Shown piece after piece: positions 41,080 to 52,800 of a stretch of DNA of 64,000 bases. A program made the translations under genes and the position numbers. Under the pieces are notes generated by a model that was not told the DNA's origin, made no database searches, and was given only the letters and a program-made list of their open reading frames with translations. Within the stretch, counting starts at the first letter, position 1; each line of letters opens with the position of its first letter. Origin of the DNA: Byssothecium circinans. Its lineage: Eukaryota; Ascomycota; Dothideomycetes; Pleosporales; Massarinaceae. Location: positions 1,985,695-2,049,694 of the forward strand of contig ML976977.1 of the NCBI GenBank assembly GCA_010015675.1, given 5' to 3'.

Positions 41080-43420
41080 ACCCGCTTCTCTACGCGCCGA
41101 ACCTAACGATGAATTGACTACTGATACAGATGCCCAAGCCCATATAGCAGTGGATAACGACGATGATTTAACGTGGGAGGGCCTTGAATGGATAAGAGTG
41201 CCTCATCTATAGAAGAGAGCTTATGAACATGGCCAAGGCAGCAGGCTAAGCTAGATATATTAATACGGCTAGCTAGTTTAGCATTAATAGCAAGAAAAGA
41301 AGTTCTAGCTCTGCAAGTACTACCATTAACATAAGAAAACTAGTAGTAAGTTTAACGTTTATTAATTAATAAGCTTAGTAGCCGCCTATTTATAGTAGAA
41401 CGTCCGCGGCTATAGCATTAGTAAGGAAGGTAAAATTAAATTAAATTTACTACTAGGGTAGTTATTAATCCTCGCAGCTATATAGTCTAATAGGGTTTAG
41501 GTCTCTTAAGAAGTTACTAACGCGCTAGCTAGCGCCTTCTCTAAGGTGTGATTTAAAGAAGCTGTTAAAGACTAGGTAATTACTAATAACTAGTCGTTAC
41601 GCGTTATTAAGAGACTAGAGTTTTAAGTAATAATTAAAGCTACTAATCCTATAGTAGAAGTAAGCCTCTAGTAGAGTTATAATAGTCTCTAAAATACTAT
41701 CCTCTATAAGTATAAGTCTTATATCCCTACTATTATTAATTTCTTAAAGTAATTGCGTTTACTTATATATATAAGTTTTAATAATTAGACGTTAACTAGA
41801 GGTAAGTGAGCGCTTACTAGGATATGTATACACCACCTAGGCTTAAGCGGAGGCGTATTAGACTACCTTATTGGCCTGCTAGAGCTCTACGGCAAGCACT
41901 CAGGTAGGAACCTCGCGTTAGTCGTCCAAGCGACGCTTAAGATGTTTAAAATTAGTAAAAAGTAACTAGGTTACTTTATACTTAATAACGCTATAAATAA
42001 TGATTTAGTAATTAACGCGCTATTAGAGGAGTATAACTTCTACGCGCCCTATTATTAGCTACGCTATACGTGCTACATCATTAACCTAGCCGCTTAAACA
42101 GTTATATAGGGCAAGGATAAAGAGGCGTTTAAAAATAATAAGGAAAACTTAGATAAGGAGGAGAAGCTTATAGAGGAGTAGTAGAAACACGGCCCTATTA
42201 GAGTGTTATTTAACATTATCTTATTAATATGTATACTATAATCCTAATAGCTCCTTAAGCGCTTCTAAATTAAAGAGGTAAAGCGTCTTAAGAAGTAAGG
42301 CTTTAGGCTAAAAGAGCTTATTAAGCCTGTTAAGACTCACTAGAACTCCTATCACGCCTGCTTTAAGCGCGCGGCTAAGCTAGCAGGGCCTATTAACGCG
42401 TATATTAATTTCCGTGCGTAGGACTATAGAGCTAAGACTGCCTCGTGGCGAAGAGAGCCATTAACTAAGAGACCTAAGCTAAGGCTCTTTATTACTAAGA
42501 GAGGTTTTACTACAAAGGACTAGGTGATGATTACTAAGCACATTAAACTACTCACGCCCTTTAAGGAGGTAACAAGGTAGCTGTAGGGTAAGACTAAAGT
42601 TAGCAACTATAGAGCTATCTAGGAGGTTATCATCACCTTTAAGTTCCTGCTTAATAAGCTTAAATAGATGAAGGAGCGCCTTACTAAAGTAGACTATATA
42701 GCTAAAGACGTGCCTAAGGACTACTTAATAACTAACGTTAACGCCGCATATAAGAAGCTCTTAGAGTACTATAATAAGCTTAACGCGTCCCTAGTCTACT
42801 ACGCCGTAATAATCCTCCATCTAACGTACAAACACTATCTTAATAGCGCTTAGAGGGTCCCTAATAACTAGGACGAGGTAGAGAAGAGCCCTTATCTATA
42901 GCAGGACTAGCTACCAAGTAACCATCAGGCCTTCCTAGCGCTCTAGAAATCATACAAGGATTAAATAGCCATTAAGGCTGCTAACGTGCAGGGCGATGAA
43001 GGCAATTAACGGCCTGCTAAGCGCCATAAAGTTAACGCTGGAGGCAGCCAGGCAGCCTTCCTTAATAGTTTAATGCAGGCTACTATTAAACAGAAGGAGT
43101 AGACGCTTAACAACGAGTTTAAACTATAGAAAAAGGAGCCTCCTCTTAGCCCTAATAACTTATTAGCCATTAATCCTATTAAGTACTAGCTACTCTAAGA
43201 GAATTAATATCCTACTTTAATGAAGCTTACCCTTAACATCTACTTAATCCTAGCCTTAGTAGCTGATTATAAGAGGACCTTTAGTAAGCTAGGAGATCTA
43301 CTAGGTACTAGACGACTCTATATAAAGCCTAAGCTCTTCTTAGCGCTGTAGGCGCTTAAGTCCTAGAAGAGAATAGGCATTAAACGCTCTCCACAAGCCT
43401 TGTCTTTGTAAGGAGAGCTC
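41080..43420 (+). pseudogene. hAT transposase pseudogene, RIP-mutated
   Basis: Translated with stops ignored, the plus strand shows the parts of a fungal hAT transposase in order: a BED-finger-like start after NDELTTDTDAQAH with a SWIYQYG segment; a catalytic-domain middle with YNFYAPYY and TCYIINLAA; VYYAVIILHLTYKHYL; and the C-terminal dimerisation region YPTLMKL then FSKLGDLLGTRRLYIKPKL. Dozens of stops, nearly all TAG, replace what are most likely CAG or TGG codons. A patch at 41,100-41,240 keeps more CA/TG than its surroundings. Boundaries are approximate. The longest surviving open piece is 42668-42853. Confidence 0.85.
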
Positions 43421-43632
43421 TCTCTTAATAATCTTAATTACCTTTACGAGAAACTCGGTAACGATCCCTAAGTAATTAAACTTAATTAAGTTAACCCAAC
43501 TTAACTTAAACGTCTTAAACTTAACTTAACTTAACTTAACTTAGACCTTACTAATTACGTTATCAATTAACTCAACTTAACTTGAAGGCCTCTGAATGCA
43601 ACTCAACTCAATTTTGATGGTTAAATTGAGTT

Positions 43633-43654
43633 GAGTTGATTGTTGACAAGTCTA
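43633..43654. repeat. hAT terminal inverted repeat, right
   Basis: Reverse complement of the left terminal repeat, 22 of 22 bases. It is immediately followed by the second AGTGGTAC copy. Confidence 0.93.
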
Positions 43655-43974
43655 AGTGGTACTTCTATCTCGCGTACCTGCGTCCCAATAATGCGGTTCA
43701 TGTGCTTGAACACGGATCTTGCTCAACCAACAGCATATCAGGGGTGTTCAAGACTCTGAGGGTATTGAGGAATGCAGTCGAGTACGGGCTGGAGGGGATA
43801 GGAGAAGAGGGATCGGAAGCGAAGGTTGGATACTGGGATGGCGTCTTAGGACCGGTGCTTGAGAGGTTGGCTGGTGGGGAGGAAGATGCGAAGGGGGATA
43901 GAAGTGCTGCGACTTTTGGAGACGAGGCGATATGGATGGGAAGTGCCGCCGCGTCGCACGTTACTTTTTCATGA
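43655..43974 (+). pseudogene. 3' part of PD-(D/E)XK nuclease-like gene
   Basis: Starts with the second target-duplication copy and continues the split reading frame as WYFYLAYLRPNNAVHVLEH, then GVFKTLRVLRNAVEYG and GYWDGVLGPVLERLAGG, which are the usual C-terminal landmarks of the fungal PD-(D/E)XK nuclease-like family. It has no internal stops before TGA at 43972-43974. This part is far less mutated than the 5' part. Confidence 0.8.
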
Positions 43975-44932
43975 GGGAAGTCGTAGAGCTCCTAGAAGAC
44001 GGGCTGAATAGAGACTGGACACCACGATATCTACAGAAGCCAATCATAACTTCAAAGTATGCAGGTATGCCCTCGCTTTGTTGGTAGTACCGGATACTGA
44101 TTTCCAAGCAGACAGTCACAGGCCATTGCTACTGAATTCTTCCTCTGCGTCTGATGTCTCGGGAAACCCCGCCTCCTCGAACGTGAAGCCAATCTTACGT
44201 TCGCCTTATTCTACATGCCACTCGAGGCTTCGAATACCCGCCTGCGAGCTGCTACCAACCTTGTACGTTTGTATGGCAAGTGAGGACGAAGATAACCCCT
44301 CCCCGCACGCAATCTTGATCGACCTAGACCTTTCTATCATGGGAGGACCGCGAGAAACCGTCAAGGACGCGTGGGAAGATTGGCACGCGAGCGTTCATGG
44401 CGATTGGGGCACTTCCACACGCCGAGCTACATTTCCTTAGGCACAACCTGGAATCGTTCGAGGAAATTCGCTTTCAAAACTAGGGCTTTGGGATCCTTCG
44501 CATATGCTCGTCATCTTATCTTCATCGCTACGATGAAGTATTAAATAAGGTTTTTTACAGGATGCTCAGTTTTAGTGTGGTACGTTGTATTGAATACGAC
44601 AAGTTTTATTTTATCAAGATGACTGTCCTGAAGCAATTCAACTTTGGATCCTTAGCCGGGAGTGATACACTATCGAACAGTAATTACATTTCCTTTTTGA
44701 GAACGCCTTTGCGGAGGCCACGGAAAACAAGAGGACGAAGTCAAGTGGTTGTTGCATCAATGGTGGCAGGCTTCCCCGTCTCTACTAAAGGCCATATCTA
44801 AGAGCTCAATGTGCCCCCTACTATAGATGGAGATGGGTTGCACTCCAATTCAATGTCTTGTATTGTTTTACGAAGGTGAAGTTCACTCCTCAACTAAGAA
44901 ATGTCCTCGACTGACTCATGCATGCCATGCTA
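43975..44932. other. Relic sequence, no supported gene
   Basis: Right after the nuclease-like frame, another frame reads MREVVELLEDGLNRDWTPRYL (from 43972). A later piece, 44078-44440, reads HAILIDLDLSIMGG. Both look like protein fragments, possibly the N- and mid-parts of another degraded gene, but I cannot name a family with confidence. AT content falls toward normal by 44,900. Confidence 0.4.
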
Positions 44933-45115
44933 GGTTGGCTGGTTGGCTGGTATTGATCTATGTCCTGCAAACATGGCCGAAGGCCTTTATATACATGAGC
45001 CTCCCATGGGGCATAATGGACGTGCCAAGCACACAGGGGTGAAGGCAGTTCTTGTGGTAGCTGCCCCCCTAAGGGGAGGCCTGTCGGCTCCAATCCCCTT
45101 CCATGCGAGGATACA
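44933..45115 (-). mobile_element. Second, little-mutated copy of the dispersed SINE-like tail
   Basis: Collinear with 37542-37690: GGTATTG (44949) and GGGCATAAT (45009) are exactly 60 bases apart in both copies. The simple-repeat tail (GGTTGGCTGGTTGGCTGG here) lies at the same end. Differences are mostly C/T and G/A, with this copy keeping C and G. The tRNA-like head is not evident here, so this copy may be 5'-truncated, as is common in retroposons. Confidence 0.6.
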
Positions 45116-45264
45116 AAGGGAATGATACAGTCTGATCCAGAGAGAGAAAACAGTGCAGTGATGTCGATGGCCGTTGAGCCCTGGGGTGCAGCTTTAAAGA
45201 GCCTTCTGTGAAGTGCCCTTCTCGGGATACCATAGTAGCTGTTCGTCCACAGAAAATCTCAGCT

Positions 45265-46173
45265 CTACTCCCCCGCAGTCTTAGTGTGCGCTTTGATCAT
45301 AACCTCCCGGAACTCCTCAAAAGACTCGATACCCTTGGGCATACCATTTGGCTGCAATCCCTGCTCATCCATCAATTGCACCCTCTTGTCCATGATCTTA
45401 TTCCAAGCCGGGCGGGCCGTCATGCGCTCATGCCAAGCCTGCACGTTGGGGAAACCGTCAAATTTCTTGTCCGGCACGCAGAGGATCAAGCTGTCAATGC
45501 GGTCATTCCAGACGGTGAAGGCGAGATCGGCAAAGGTCATCTTATCGCCTACAAGCCACTGCTTTCCCTCGAGAGCGCCGTTCAGCACGCTGAGTGTACG
45601 CTTGAGCTCGTCGTTGTATCGCTGAATCGCGGAGGGGAGTTTCTCGGGGTGCAGGACGTTAAACCTACAACGTCGACGTGCGAAGTCAGTGTACGTCACC
45701 ATGCATATCGTACGGCGGTTTCTTACCAGGCTGCCTGGCCAAAGTAAGGGCCTTGGCCGCTGATTTGAAACGCGAGCCATTGGTTGCAGAGGTGTTTCTC
45801 CTTGAGCGTGTTGTAGCTAAGGACATTCTTGGTGTCGTATTGCTCGATAATGTATTGGATGATGGCGCCGGTTTCCCAGAGTGTGAGGCCAGTGTTTGGG
45901 TCCTCGATGGCTAGTCATGCTTAAGTTCAAAGTACGGTATAGCGAGCGAATGGAAGACTTACCTGGAGCACGACCGTTGGGGTTGATGTCGGTGAAGGGC
46001 TTTTGCTTGACTACGTCGAAGCTGAAGGAATTGAGCTCGTAAGGCACAGCGAGTTCCTCGAGGATCAGCACGGGCTTCCATGGGTTGGGCCCCGCAGCTG
46101 GCGTCGAGTGAGCTTGGTGTTACAAGAGAGAGCTATGGTACTTACGGATAATGTGGACCTTGATCGGCTGCAT
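45265..46173 (-). CDS. Glutathione S-transferase, Ure2p-like class, 4 exons, 248 aa
   Basis: A cytosolic GST likely used in detoxification or stress response. Exons 46146-46173, 45963-46097, 45727-45910 and 45265-45664 join in frame with GT-AG introns of 48, 52 and 62 nt. The N-terminal thioredoxin-like domain shows GPNPWKPVLILEELAVPYEL, FTDINPNGRAPAIEDP and LWETGAIIQYI (the glutathione-binding W/S-ETGAI motif with E). The C-terminal helical domain has KEKHLCNQWLAFQISGQGPY and the folding motif DKMTFADLAFTVWND. This is the pattern of fungal Ure2p-like GSTs. The start at 46173 (MQPIKVHI) gives a normal short beta-strand. Length fits the class. The usual N-terminal catalytic Ser/Tyr/Asn cannot be assigned with certainty. 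The gene marks the return to normal DNA right of the repeat island. Confidence 0.93.
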
Positions 46174-46872
46174 CTTGGGTAAAGCTGAGACGTGCGAGGT
46201 TGAGGCAATGGAAGAAGTGGGAGAGTGGAGCAAAATATAGATACTACTCGCGCAAATATGGTGGCTCTGTGCAGAAACGGCGCAGCAGTCAGCAAGCCGC
46301 TAGACCCTTGTATGATAATGCAGTTAGCTTCCCGTTTGATCGGGCATGGTGGTACAGCTAAAGTGACACGCACAGCAGATATGAAACAGATTGACTTTCG
46401 AAGGTACGATCGCGTACGAACTGTGCTATTTTCCAGCGGACTCGCATAAAAAATTCGGCATTTTACACAGTAGTGTAAATCGCACAATGGCGGTAATGAC
46501 GCAGCTACAATTCGTCAACTTCATCCTATTCACACCCAGTTTTGCCGGTAAGTTACAAAGACCAAGCCACAAAATTAATGTTAACGCAATCTCTGCCTTC
46601 TTGTCCAGATTCGAGTTGTTGACCTTACTTAGCGGATGTTATGTTTAGAAAATGAGAGACCTACTCAGGTTCTATGAGGAATTGATTGACTATTGCAGCA
46701 CTGGCTGTTGGTGCGGACTCCTCTTTTCGCTACCAGTAGCATGGACGGCGTATCTAGGCGAGGCCACTTTGGCGCAAACTTGCCTCAACAGCCTTGAGAT
46801 TTAGATTTCAACTGATATTTCCGCTCCAGCATCCACTTCACCACGAACACCAAAATCGAAACCCCCGCGAGA
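46174..46872. other. Intergenic between divergent genes
   Basis: Promoter regions of the GST and F-box-like genes. No other feature is seen. Confidence 0.6.
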
Positions 46873-48591
46873 ATGGCGACCTTCAAGCTTCTCCCTAAGC
46901 CTGAGGCTACCCTCGAAGGGCTTCCCAACGAGATATGGATTGAGATCTGCTCAACCACGATACCTGATCGATTCAGCGACGACCCATTCCCGCCTCCTCG
47001 CCACATCCTCTCACGAAAAGATCTGATCAACTTCCGGTATGCACATCCGCGCCGACACCTTCAACTTGGGGATATCTTCCTTCCGAGACTATTTTCGTCC
47101 TTGACCTTCATGGCTACGCCGTGGAGTTTGTTGGAACTCCTGGACATATCACGGGATGCAATTCTTGGGAAGTATGTACAAGAACTTCGTTTTGGTCGGA
47201 AGGTTTTGAATGAGAACCTTCAGGACTCCGACTTCCGAATGGAATCCAAATATGAAGATGAGGATATATCAAATTTGGAAGAGGAGTGGCGCAAAGACCG
47301 TATCACATCTTACAAGGCCCTCTGCGACCAGCAAGCCACGTTCCGCCGAAGGAAATGTTACATCGTACTCCTCCAATTAGCCATCCGCAACCTTCGTAAT
47401 CTCCACACCATCGTCCTAGAAACCGACCACGTTTCTCGTATTTCCATTCGGAAAGCTATACGCGCACCACCTCTGTCGCCGTTCCACCATAAGTCATTGA
47501 AGAGCTTCCGGAACAACAGCTCTCAACCTTCACGGCATACCCGCTCTCTGTTCAAGCTCCTTCAACCCAAACAGCTTGGAAACACTAGCGCCCTTTCTTC
47601 AACCGATTCCGTCGAATGGTGGCAAAAGTACGCTGCGATATGTCCAACGGAAAGGAACATGAGCTCTTGCTATCTAAGCTTTCAAACGGAGGCATGGGTA
47701 TCCATCATTGAAGTCCTCGCTCACCCCAACACGCGCCGCCTAAACCTGGAATTCGAGCTCGACAGCTACGAGATAACGCAACTCCGCGGCAAACTTCCCA
47801 GAACTATCCTCCTGGGAAATATTTTAACTGGAATACGCCTCTTGGACACTGTACCACACGGACGATCCTTAATCAAAGATTTGACTCTCTTACTTACGGT
47901 AGCGTGCAACTCGCTGAAAACATTAGAGATCAAATGGCTTCATCCAACCCTCCTTTATCTTCCCCTGAATTGCTGGTTTCTTCGACTGCGGTTGCTATCC
48001 ACGTTGCACCTTTGCTCCATGGTCAAAACCAACGCAGTGATATTTGTGCTTTTGGATAGCAGCTGGAAGAGTTTGGAGAGTATTTCGTTTACGGAACTCT
48101 TACTTGTAAAGGAACGTGGTTGTGAGTTGGACTGGGTCTCTTTGCTCGTTATGATGTTGCGGATGCCAATGCTGCGATCGCTCAAGTTGTCACGGCTTTT
48201 GCAGAGTGAGAATATCGCAATTCGGGCAGGCCTAAAAATTACCCCGGATTATGACAACATGAGCGTTCCCGAAGGTTCGACGAGCAAAGATGAAGAAGCC
48301 ACTGGCGCCCTCGTTGCACAGCCCGGTCCTTTGAAAGCCACGACTTTATTCTTCATGCAAGAAGCTAAAACGGGGGAGATTGTTAGCCGACTGCAGACCA
48401 TGTTGGAAAACATTCTATTTGAGATGAAAGCCTCTGTATTTGACTGTCACAAGCAAGTGCTCAAAAGGTGCGCGAAGCGGTATAGTGCGCTTAGATTCAA
48501 TCAGGGTGTGGATGGGAGAACCACCTTGGAAGAGGGAGAAGAGAAGGAAATTGAAGCACAAGGCGAGTGGCTTCGGTATTCAAAGAAATAA
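46873..48591 (+). CDS. F-box-like protein, 572 aa
   Basis: A single-exon gene. Near the N-terminus the sequence LEGLPNEIWIEICSTTIPD (residues 14-32) matches the core of a fungal F-box (LPxEIxxxI), which would link the protein to an SCF ubiquitin ligase through Skp1. The region that follows, HILSRKDLINFRYAHPRRH, continues the short helical module. The remainder is Leu-rich and irregular, with segments such as LHTIVLETDH, KTLEIKWLHPTLLYLPL and LSTLHLCSM that resemble degenerate leucine-rich repeats, as usual for this class in fungi. The C-terminal ~100 residues are polar and partly coiled. No signal peptide or membrane helix. The target is unknown. The start codon is the first in frame and sits well before the F-box. 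Confidence 0.75.
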   Translation: MATFKLLPKPEATLEGLPNEIWIEICSTTIPDRFSDDPFPPPRHILSRKDLINFRYAHPRRHLQLGDIFLPRLFSSLTFMATPWSLLELLDISRDAILGKYVQELRFGRKVLNENLQDSDFRMESKYEDEDISNLEEEWRKDRITSYKALCDQQATFRRRKCYIVLLQLAIRNLRNLHTIVLETDHVSRISIRKAIRAPPLSPFHHKSLKSFRNNSSQPSRHTRSLFKLLQPKQLGNTSALSSTDSVEWWQKYAAICPTERNMSSCYLSFQTEAWVSIIEVLAHPNTRRLNLEFELDSYEITQLRGKLPRTILLGNILTGIRLLDTVPHGRSLIKDLTLLLTVACNSLKTLEIKWLHPTLLYLPLNCWFLRLRLLSTLHLCSMVKTNAVIFVLLDSSWKSLESISFTELLLVKERGCELDWVSLLVMMLRMPMLRSLKLSRLLQSENIAIRAGLKITPDYDNMSVPEGSTSKDEEATGALVAQPGPLKATTLFFMQEAKTGEIVSRLQTMLENILFEMKASVFDCHKQVLKRCAKRYSALRFNQGVDGRTTLEEGEEKEIEAQGEWLRYSKK

Positions 48592-49808
48592 CCATTTTTT
48601 TTAAAAGAACTTGCCCAGAGCTTTTTATAAAGACACGTTGGCATCATACGATAACTTGTTGTTGGTGTATCTCCGGTGGAGGTTTGGCGATTACAAGAAA
48701 GGGTGCAAGAAACAATCTTCCGTTTACGTCATGGCAGGATACCCTTTTGAGTCTCTTTGATTTTGTGCTTTGACACGATGTATTATGAATTCAACTCAAG
48801 TACTACGGTCATGTATAAACGAACCTAGATCTGGAATGCGTGGTGACTTTTTGTCAGAACAGGGATCTTCGACTAGGTATGTTACATGGTATTTGCCACC
48901 CATACTTACAACAAACATCAATGATGTTTTCATAATCGTCTTTGAGTCTTCAACAAAAGCCCAACCTCAATGAAAGGAGCCGACAGGCGCAGACCTCGTA
49001 ACCCAGCTCAAGGTCTTACCCCGGATCACGCGATATAGCTAGAATTTAGACCCACCGATAAGGTCGTGGACTTGGGATGTGCCTTCTTGCGAACAAGCTT
49101 TGCCTTCAAGCTGTTGAATGTGCCAACCATGTGGGTCTGGAACAAGAGCTTGGCGATAATGACAAAGAGCCGCCTGGCAAATAAGGCGTCATGTTCGAGA
49201 GGTAAACCGCCGAGCCGTCAGATGCTAGTTGGACAAGATGACGTCGTATGCGTGGTGGTGCCGAGTTCCGTTGAGGTTGAGTCTTGGTTCTGGAAAAGAC
49301 CAGATGATAGGCGGAGCCGCTAGAAGCGAAGCTAGCCTAGCGCGGCCAAGAGCGGAATGCCAAGCGGCATCCGCCGTTGTCGCCACCCGCTCTCATGCCC
49401 AACATTCACCCCTCCAGCTCGCACGAGCTACCCCACTGTCATCATTCCGCAACATTGCATAGCATTCTTGCATTGGTATCAACACGTTCGAGATGTGAAT
49501 GACCAGTCTTCTACCGTTATCCAATCCTCCAACCCTTCTCAACAAACCATGGAAGTTATGTGCGCCAAAGTTACCTAACGTTGGGGCTTTTTTGTGCGAA
49601 TTCAGCGTGCGGTGACGTCCGGGTGTTTCCCACCCAGTCCCAAGATAGTGCACATACCGCCAAGCAGAGGAATACCTCCAAATCTTGGCCTTCGCCATGC
49701 CAGTTCCCACCTCTGTCCCCACCATGTGCTTAAAAGGCTTGATGGCCCCGGGTTTGGGTTGCTTGTCTGTACAGCTCTTCTTACTGCAAATTCGCCCATC
49801 CATCCACC
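48592..49808. other. Intergenic, no supported gene
   Basis: F-box 3' flank and a long upstream region of the ATPase gene. The open frames are short or are shadows on the opposite strand. The last bases before 49809 (ATCCACC) give a good start context. Confidence 0.55.
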
Positions 49809-52800
49809 ATGGGAAAGAAGAATCAACCATCCCTTGAGGGTCATGTCTCTGGGCAAGCCAACAAGCCACTGCCCCGACCCGCACACGCACTCCCATTCAC
49901 CAAAGTCATCGAGGAATTAGGGTGTAGTAATGAAGATGGCCTGACATCGTCGGAGGCTCAAGAACGCCATACACAATATGGAGATAATGACCTGGGCAGT
50001 GGCGGAGGAGTTCAACCTGGAAAGATCTTACTGCGGCAGGTAGCGAATGTAAGTAACCAACCCCCTCGATCTCGCAATGTGAACCGCACTGATGCATCAC
50101 ATACATGAAGGCTATGACACTCATACTTATTATTGCAATGGCTGTCAGTTTTTCAATTCAGTCCTGGATTGAAGGCGGCGTAGTAACCGCCATCATCATT
50201 CTCAACATTGTTATCGGGTTCATGCAAGAGTTCAACGCTGAAAAGACGATGGATTCTCTACGATCTCTCAGTTCACCAACTGCCACGGCCGTTCGTGACG
50301 GAAAGGCGGTCACCGTTCCGACTGTCCAAATTGTTCCCGGCGATATGGTGGAAATGAAAACTGGTGATACAGTTCCCGCCGATGTCCGGTTAGTTACGTT
50401 TTTTCCGGATTATGTACAGGATGCTGACAGGTTTGCAGTCTTATTGAGGCCGTCAATTTCGAAACTGACGAAGCACTTCTTACCGGCGAAAGTCTCCCTG
50501 TTATGAAAGACGCGGAGGCCGAATTTGATGACGACACTGGCCCTGGAGACCGATTGAACGTTGCCTTTAGCTCATCGACTGTCACAAAGGGCCGCGCTCG
50601 TGGCGTGGTGTTTGCTACTGGAATGTATACTGAGATTGGAAGCATCGCTGTATCTCTGCGAAACGAAGGTTCTCGCCGACGTCCGGTGAAGCGCAAAGAC
50701 GATGGATCCGCTGGCCTGCATCGATATGCTCAGGCCTGGGGCTTGACTTTTGCAGACGGCATTGGCCATTTTCTCGGTGTCAACGTCGGCACTCCCTTGC
50801 AAAAGAAGCTTGCTCGTCTCGCCCTTCTTCTCCTAGGGATCGCTATTATCTGTGCCATCATTGTCATGGCCGCCAACAGCTTCATAAACGACCAAGAAGT
50901 AATAATCTACGCTGTTGCCACGGGCCTCAGTATGATTCCCGCTTCCCTTATTGTTGTTTTGACTATCACCATGGCTGCCGGCACGAAACGTATGGTCGAA
51001 CGTCATGTTATTGTTCGTAACTTGAAGTCCCTTGAGGCCCTCGGGGGCGTGACTGGTGAGTAATCCGCCATAGAACTCTAAGCATGCGCTAACGAAACCA
51101 TTAGATATTTGCTCTGACAAGACCGGCACGCTGACACAGGGCAAGATGGTTGCTAAGAGAGCTTGGATCCCCGCCAAGGGTACATACTCGGTTGGTGTCA
51201 CAGATTCTCCATTCGACCCCACCGTCGGCCATCTTAGCTTCACGCCCAAAGAGCCTAGGAAAGTGGATTTTGAGAAAGAAGAGCAGGCTACTCCATACAA
51301 CGAACTATTGGAAAACAACACGCACCTTGAAGAATATCTCAAAGTCGCCTCGCTGGCTAATCTCGCTCATGTGCACGTATCTCATGAGGGAGATTGGAAG
51401 GCTCGTGGAGATCCCACCGAAATTGCTATCCAGGTCTTCGCTTCTCGATTCAAATGGAACCGTCTCGACCATACGCAAGGCGACAAGCCGGCTTGGAAGC
51501 AGGTTGCTGAGTTCCCCTTTGACTCGACAGTGAAGAAAATGTCCGTCATATTCGAAGAAGCCGCCACTTCCAAGAAGTTTGTGTTTACCAAAGGCGCGGT
51601 TGAAAGGGTCATCTACTCCTGCACAGCCATGTTCAACGGCGAAGGGAACGAGCCCATCGAGATGATTGATGCTATTCGCGATGAGATTCTTGCCAACATG
51701 GAAGCTCTGGCTGCATTGGGTCTTCGAGTCCTCGCTCTCGCCAGCAAGTCCTGGGAAGGCACCGTTACCAAAGGCGAAGAAATCGACAGGAGCAAGATCG
51801 AAGAGGGCTTGATCTTTAGGGGCCTTGTCGGTCTGTATGACCCGCCACGACCAGAAACCGCTGGATCCGTCCGCCAGTGTCAAAAGGCTGGTATCTCGGT
51901 GCATATGCTAACTGGTGATCACCCTGGTACCGCAAGGGCAATTGCTGAGGAAGTTGGTATACTTCCCTCTCACATGGCTACCGTCTCTAAGGATGTTGCC
52001 GATGCAATGGTTATGACTGCCACTCAATTCGACAAACTTACCGACGATGAGATTGATGGCCTCCCGCTACTTCCTCTTGTTATTGCTCGTTGCGCACCAA
52101 ACACGAAAGTTCGAATGATCGACGCTCTCCACCGAAGGAAGGCTTTTGCTGCTATGACTGGTGACGGCGTCAACGACTCCCCGTCTCTGAAGCGCGCTGA
52201 TGTTGGTATCGGTATGGGTACTGGCTCTGATGTCGCCAAGGACGCATCCGACATTGTATTGACCGACGATAATTTCGCATCCATCCTGAACGCCATCGAA
52301 GAGGGTCGCCGCATGTTCGATAACATCCAGAAGTTCATTCTCCATCTTCTCGCCCAGAATATTGCTCAAGCCTGTATCCTGCTCATCGGTCTTGTTTTCA
52401 AGGATGACACTGGGCTTTCCGTCTTCCCGCTCTCTCCCGTCGAAGTCATGTGGATTATTATGGTCACTTCATCGCTACCCGACATGGGTCTCGGCTACGA
52501 AGTGGCTGCTCCAGATATCTTGAACCGCCCGCCCCAAAGCCTCAAGCGCGGAGTATTCACTCTCGAAGTCATGTTAGACATGCTCGTATACGGTCTTTGG
52601 ATCGCCGCCCTGTGCCTCGCATCCTTCACTCTCGTCCTCAGTGCCTGGGGCAACGGCGAACTAGGGCACAACTGCAACGACTCCTTTTCCGACTCATGCG
52701 ACACCGTCTTCCGCGCCCGAGCCACCTGCTTCGCCTGCCTGACCTGGTTTTCGCTGTTCCTCGCCTGGCAAATGGTCGACATGCGCCGCTCCTTCTTCAT

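Larger units (their letters stand above)
40663..43654 (+). mobile_element. Complete but inactivated hAT DNA transposon, 2,992 bp
   Basis: Perfect 22-bp terminal inverted repeats (40663-40684 and 43633-43654, beginning TAGACTTGTCAACAATCAAC) and an 8-bp target duplication define the ends exactly. Subterminal arrays of the CAACT type occur at both ends. The interior holds a decayed transposase on the plus strand. Interior sequence is strongly enriched in TA and poor in CA/TG, the signature of RIP, while about 190 bases at the left end and about 60 at the right end keep CA/TG. It interrupts a PD-(D/E)XK nuclease-like gene. It cannot move on its own but might still be mobilised by an active relative. 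Confidence 0.92.
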
